This document shows, piece after piece, positions 61,013 through 64,000 of a stretch of DNA of 64,000 nucleotides; positions within the stretch are counted from its first letter, which is position 1, and each line of letters starts with the position of its first letter. This DNA is from Paenibacillus sp. 481. Lineage in GTDB: Bacteria > Bacillota > Bacilli > Paenibacillales > Paenibacillaceae. The position numbers and the translations under genes are program-made. Location: the NCBI RefSeq assembly GCF_021223605.1, contig NZ_CP075175.1, positions 4,419,501 through 4,483,500 on the forward strand, given 5' to 3'. The notes beneath the pieces are model-generated. The model saw only the letters and a list, made by a program, of their open reading frames with translations. It ran no database searches and was not told the origin of the DNA.

Positions 61013-61417
61013 ATGAGTACCTTTTTATCCGAGCTTGGGAATGTTGGAATCGGCTTACTCCTAATTGCGCTCATTATGGCAGCAGGCGCATTCGTATTTA
61101 GCAAACTTACGCGGTTCAACGATCGTGATGAAATTATGAAAGGCAATGAGGCTGCTGGCATCTACATGGGCAGTAAGTTGCTCGGTTTAGCGATCATCGT
61201 AGCGATGGTATCTTTAAATACGAGTTCGTGGGTATTGATGCTTGCATGGTCGGCTGTGGGCATCGTTATTTTGTGCATCGTCTATTTCATTGTTGATATC
61301 TGTTTACCGCAGTTTCGTGTATGTGATGAAATTGCAAAAGGCAATAAAGCCGTTGCCCATCTGCTGCGCGGTATTATTATCGGGGTATCTATCGTCATCG
61401 GAACGATGCTTATTTAA
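61013..61417 (+). CDS. DUF350 membrane protein (YjfL-like)
   Basis: This 134-residue integral membrane protein is built of two similar halves, each containing a D-E-I-x-K-G-N motif: FNDRDEIMKGNEAAGIYMGS near residue 40 and CDEIAKGNKAVAHLLRG near 105. Each motif is followed by a hydrophobic helix. This internal duplication defines DUF350 proteins (YjfL). In Escherichia coli yjfL is next to a DUF1190 gene and an ATP-grasp gene, as here. GGAGGG lies 11 bases upstream of the ATG. Confidence 0.85.
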   Translation: MSTFLSELGNVGIGLLLIALIMAAGAFVFSKLTRFNDRDEIMKGNEAAGIYMGSKLLGLAIIVAMVSLNTSSWVLMLAWSAVGIVILCIVYFIVDICLPQFRVCDEIAKGNKAVAHLLRGIIIGVSIVIGTMLI

Positions 61418-61522
61418 CGGTACTGGCTTCATTTAGCCGTTGTCTTCCTACTCACAACACTTTATAATTAAGCGGAAACAGATACGGTGCTGTTAACAGA
61501 CTAAGAAAGACGGGAGAATGAC

Positions 61523-62389
61523 ATGACCATTCACATCATTACGGACGGAAGCTCCGATTTAACTTCTGAGATCACACAACAGTTCGGAATTAACGTTGTT
61601 CCTCTCCATGTTCGGTTTGGAGATGAACTACATACTTCTGAAATGGACGGAGCAGAGTTCTATAAGCGCATGCGAGAGGAAGAAGAATTGCCAAAGACAG
61701 CTAGTCCATCACCAGGGGCATTCCTTGAACTATATAAATCGCTAAGTGCAGATCGTGACATTCTCGTGCTATGCATTACTCCTGAACTTAGTAGTACGTA
61801 TAATCATGCTCTAATGGCCAAAGAGATGTATGAAGAAGAAGGACATCCGAACCGGGTCGAAGTGTTGGATTCGAAGACAACCTCATTAGGACTTGGGTTG
61901 CTTGCAGTACGTGCTGCTGAACTAGCTCAGACAGGTGAGACTTTGCAATCCGTGAGTCAGAAGATGCAGCAATACGCAAAAGAGACTCGGACCTATTTTA
62001 CGGTGGATACGTTGGAGAACGTCATTAAAGGTGGGCGCTTAAGCCGCCTCAAAGGGACGGTTGCTTCTATGCTTAACATTAAGCTCGTGATGGAAGCGAA
62101 CGAGGATGGTGCCGTTGAGGTATTGGAAAAAGTGCGCGGTACGCAAAAAGCGCTGCGTCGCTTAATTGACAAAGTGGGTGAAGCTTGGCATAGCACAGAC
62201 AAAGATTGGGTTGCATTTGCTCATTCCAACTGTGAGGAGCGTGCCCGTACGTTTATGGAATCCTTATTGGCGAAGTATCCATTTAAACGTGTGCTATTTG
62301 TCAATATCGGACCGGTTATCGGTACGTATTCGGGTGAAGGCTGTGTACTCGTTACTTATCAGACTACATTAGAGCGATCTCATACTTAA
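61523..62389 (+). CDS. DegV-family fatty-acid-binding protein (copy 2)
   Basis: This 288-residue FakB/DegV-type protein starts IHIITDGSSDLTSEITQQFG followed by LHVRFGDELHTSEMDGAEFY, and carries TASPSPGAFLELYKSL, the SSTYNHALMAKEM pocket segment and VDTLENVIKGGRLSRLKGTV. It would bind a fatty acid for phosphorylation by FakA. It is clearly distinct from the copy at 40398-41258 and may have different chain preference, which is inference. It ends at a strong terminator. Confidence 0.9.
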   Translation: MTIHIITDGSSDLTSEITQQFGINVVPLHVRFGDELHTSEMDGAEFYKRMREEEELPKTASPSPGAFLELYKSLSADRDILVLCITPELSSTYNHALMAKEMYEEEGHPNRVEVLDSKTTSLGLGLLAVRAAELAQTGETLQSVSQKMQQYAKETRTYFTVDTLENVIKGGRLSRLKGTVASMLNIKLVMEANEDGAVEVLEKVRGTQKALRRLIDKVGEAWHSTDKDWVAFAHSNCEERARTFMESLLAKYPFKRVLFVNIGPVIGTYSGEGCVLVTYQTTLERSHT

Positions 62390-62418
62390 ATTACAGTGTT
62401 ACTTTGACGTTAACATAT

Positions 62419-62466
62419 AAGGCTGTCCCCATGCTTAAGTGTAGTTCAGAGCGGGGACAGCCTTTT
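62419..62466 (+). terminator. Terminator after the second degV gene
   Basis: AAGGCTGTCCCC (62419-62430) pairs perfectly with GGGGACAGCCTT (62452-62463) around a 21-base loop and is followed by TTT. It is placed 30 bases past the stop, before the convergent symporter gene. Confidence 0.85.
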
Positions 62467-62503
62467 GCGTTTAGCTTTGTTTGCTATACGTTGGATAAGG
62501 CCA

Positions 62504-64000
62504 TTACATATGAATACCTGTATTTGCCTTCACTAACACTTCATCAAACTTCTCATCCACATCCGTTTTGCGTGTGGACAGCATGGTTCCCAACCAAGCG
62601 CCCAAGAAACCTAGCGGAATGGAAATGATACCTGGATTCGTTAAATCGATTAGAGGATCGCCCACGAAAATGGCTTTGCCATTCGGATCCCACACACTTG
62701 GACTAATCGCGACCAGCAATATAGCCGACAGTAATCCTGTGAGCATCCCACTAATGGCGCCGATCGTATTAAAGCGCCGCCAAATGACGGTAAACAAAAT
62801 GACAGGCAAATTCGCACTCGCGGCTACAGCGAAAGCTAAGCCAACTAGAAAAGCAACATTCAAATTAGAAGCTAGCAGTGCGAGCACGATGGATAACAGC
62901 GAGACGCCTACGGAAGCCCAGCGTGCTGCCGTCATTTGCTCTTTCTCACTTGCTTTTCCTTTGCGCAAGATGTGATTGTAAAAGTCATGGGCAAAGGCAG
63001 ATGCTGCCGACAAGACAAGGCCGGTCACTACTGCCAAAATGGTGGCAAAAGCGACAGCAGAAATCAGCGCAAAGAAGAAGTCGCCTCCTAAAGCTTGAGC
63101 AAGTAGCGGCGCAGCCATATTGCCGCCTTTGTCTTGTGCCAAGATCGCTTCACTACCCACGAATGCAGCTGCACCAAAGCCTAAGAAAATCGTCATAATA
63201 TAAAATAGGCCGATGATCCATGTTGCATAGACGACAGAAGAGCGTGCGGTCGGCGCATCTTTAACTGTAAAGAAGCGAATCAGGATGTGGGGTAAGCCGG
63301 CTGTACCTAGAACAAGGCCTAAATTAAGCGAAAGTGTATCAAGTGAATTCGTATACTTATTGCCTGGATTTAAAAAGGAATCGCCGAGCGGTGTGGCGGT
63401 CTTCATCTGCTCAAACATGCCCGTTAAGCTAAAGTTGAACTTGGAGAAGACGATGATAGATAATAACAAGGTGCCACCCATCAGTAAAATGGCCTTAATG
63501 ATTTGAACCCAAGAAGTAGCATGCATACCACCAAATACGACATACAGAGTCATGAGGAAACCTACGATGATGACGGACCAGACATAGTCAATCCCGAGCA
63601 GCAACTTAATAAGGGCGCCAGCTCCAACCAATTGGGCGATCATGTAGAACGTGGAGATCGTGACTGTGTTGAGAGCGGCGATACCGCGCACCTTATTGTT
63701 ATTAAAGCGTGCGGCAATCATATCGGCAAGCGTGTATTTTCCTAAATTGCGTAGTGGTTCTGCGACCAAGTAGAGTACGACTAAGTAGGCGACTAAGAAG
63801 CCGATCGAGTAGAAGAAACCGTCAAAGCCGACGATGGCGATTGAACCCGCGATACCAAGAAAGGAGGCGGCAGACATATAGTCTCCAGCAATAGCGAGAC
63901 CATTTTGCCAGCCTTTTAAGTCACCGCCGGCCGTATAGAAATCAGACGCTGAATTGGTTTTTCTGGATGCAATATACGTAATGATCATCGTTAAGAACAC
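62504..64000 (-). CDS. Sodium:solute symporter, ActP/YwcA-like (5' end outside window)
   Basis: Partial gene: 498 codons are visible and the frame remains open at the right edge, where the first codon is an internal Val. It is a sodium:solute symporter of the cation/acetate branch. The SSF landmarks are FYTAGGDLKGWQNGLAIAGD and MSAASFLGIAGSIAIVGFDG near the visible start, LGTAGLPHILIRFFTVKDAP near residue 240, then AFATILAVVTGLVLSAASAF and FAVAASANLPVILFTVIWRR. About twelve helices are visible. The likely substrate is acetate or another short-chain monocarboxylate. It usually follows a small DUF485/YjcH-type gene, which would be to the right. Confidence 0.88.
   Translation of the reverse strand: MFLTMIITYIASRKTNSASDFYTAGGDLKGWQNGLAIAGDYMSAASFLGIAGSIAIVGFDGFFYSIGFLVAYLVVLYLVAEPLRNLGKYTLADMIAARFNNNKVRGIAALNTVTISTFYMIAQLVGAGALIKLLLGIDYVWSVIIVGFLMTLYVVFGGMHATSWVQIIKAILLMGGTLLLSIIVFSKFNFSLTGMFEQMKTATPLGDSFLNPGNKYTNSLDTLSLNLGLVLGTAGLPHILIRFFTVKDAPTARSSVVYATWIIGLFYIMTIFLGFGAAAFVGSEAILAQDKGGNMAAPLLAQALGGDFFFALISAVAFATILAVVTGLVLSAASAFAHDFYNHILRKGKASEKEQMTAARWASVGVSLLSIVLALLASNLNVAFLVGLAFAVAASANLPVILFTVIWRRFNTIGAISGMLTGLLSAILLVAISPSVWDPNGKAIFVGDPLIDLTNPGIISIPLGFLGAWLGTMLSTRKTDVDEKFDEVLVKANTGIHM

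Overview
The window looks like a chromosomal segment from a member of the Paenibacillaceae (Bacillales). The grounds are moderate GC content, strong AGGAGG-type ribosome binding sites with frequent GTG and TTG starts, and family content typical of Paenibacillus: YesM/YesN-type two-component pairs next to LplA/LplB/YtcP-type sugar importers, copper-amine-oxidase-N stalk proteins, VanW, DUF3889, YqkE, HelD and TerC behind a yybP-ykoY riboswitch. I see no rRNA, tRNA, CRISPR array, intact insertion sequence or prophage.

Layout. 1-2.8 kb: a P-loop kinase-like protein, a methyltransferase and an AraC/GyrI-type regulator. 2.9-8.5 kb (minus): a complete peptide importer, oppA then a terminator then oppBCDF, with a CodY-like box upstream of oppA. 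8.9-14 kb: NUDIX hydrolase, GNAT acetyltransferase, a flavodoxin with a clear promoter and Fur box, and small membrane or secreted proteins. 14-24.8 kb: an FAD amine-oxidase/desaturase-like enzyme, a sporulation-type sensor kinase, a chemoreceptor with a sigma-D-type promoter, YqkE, HelD, VanW and a nucleoside transporter with a cre site. 24.9-28 kb: a divergent XRE repressor, a TPR-containing XRE receptor immediately followed by a tiny secreted peptide gene, and a GIY-YIG/DUF2087 pair. 28-38.6 kb: a sugar importer lacking its ATPase, a purple-acid-phosphatase-like exoenzyme and a YesN/YesM two-component pair. 38.6-46.2 kb: signal peptidase, a degenerate stretch with an ABC-exporter fragment, GNAT, DegV, an orphan PP2C phosphatase, an MsrA-MsrB fusion, Mn-riboswitch-TerC and NhaC. 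46.6-56.4 kb: sensor kinase, response regulator, sugar-binding protein, two permeases, LacI repressor and ribokinase. 56.5-64 kb: a CapA-like protein, an HxlR regulator with an operator palindrome, a YgiB-like / ATP-grasp / DUF350 trio, DegV, and the start-truncated (window edge) sodium:solute symporter.

Most interesting regions. (1) 25411-26834 carries a candidate peptide quorum-sensing module of the RRNPP type: a receptor with an N-terminal HTH and a TPR-like body, and a 41-residue pre-peptide whose start overlaps the receptor stop codon. A small XRE gene diverges from it across a region of repeated TATAGT motifs. (2) 58564-61417 holds a Gram-positive counterpart of the enterobacterial ygiBC/yjfLMC set. 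(3) Several regulatory sites can be read directly: Fur, CodY, CcpA, sigma-D, an HxlR palindrome and a Mn2+ riboswitch. (4) Many genes carry frame-preserving short tandem repeats in linkers, most strikingly the response regulator at 48428-50401.

All family calls come from reading translated motifs by eye. No alignment or database search was run, and start codons were chosen from visible Shine-Dalgarno spacing.
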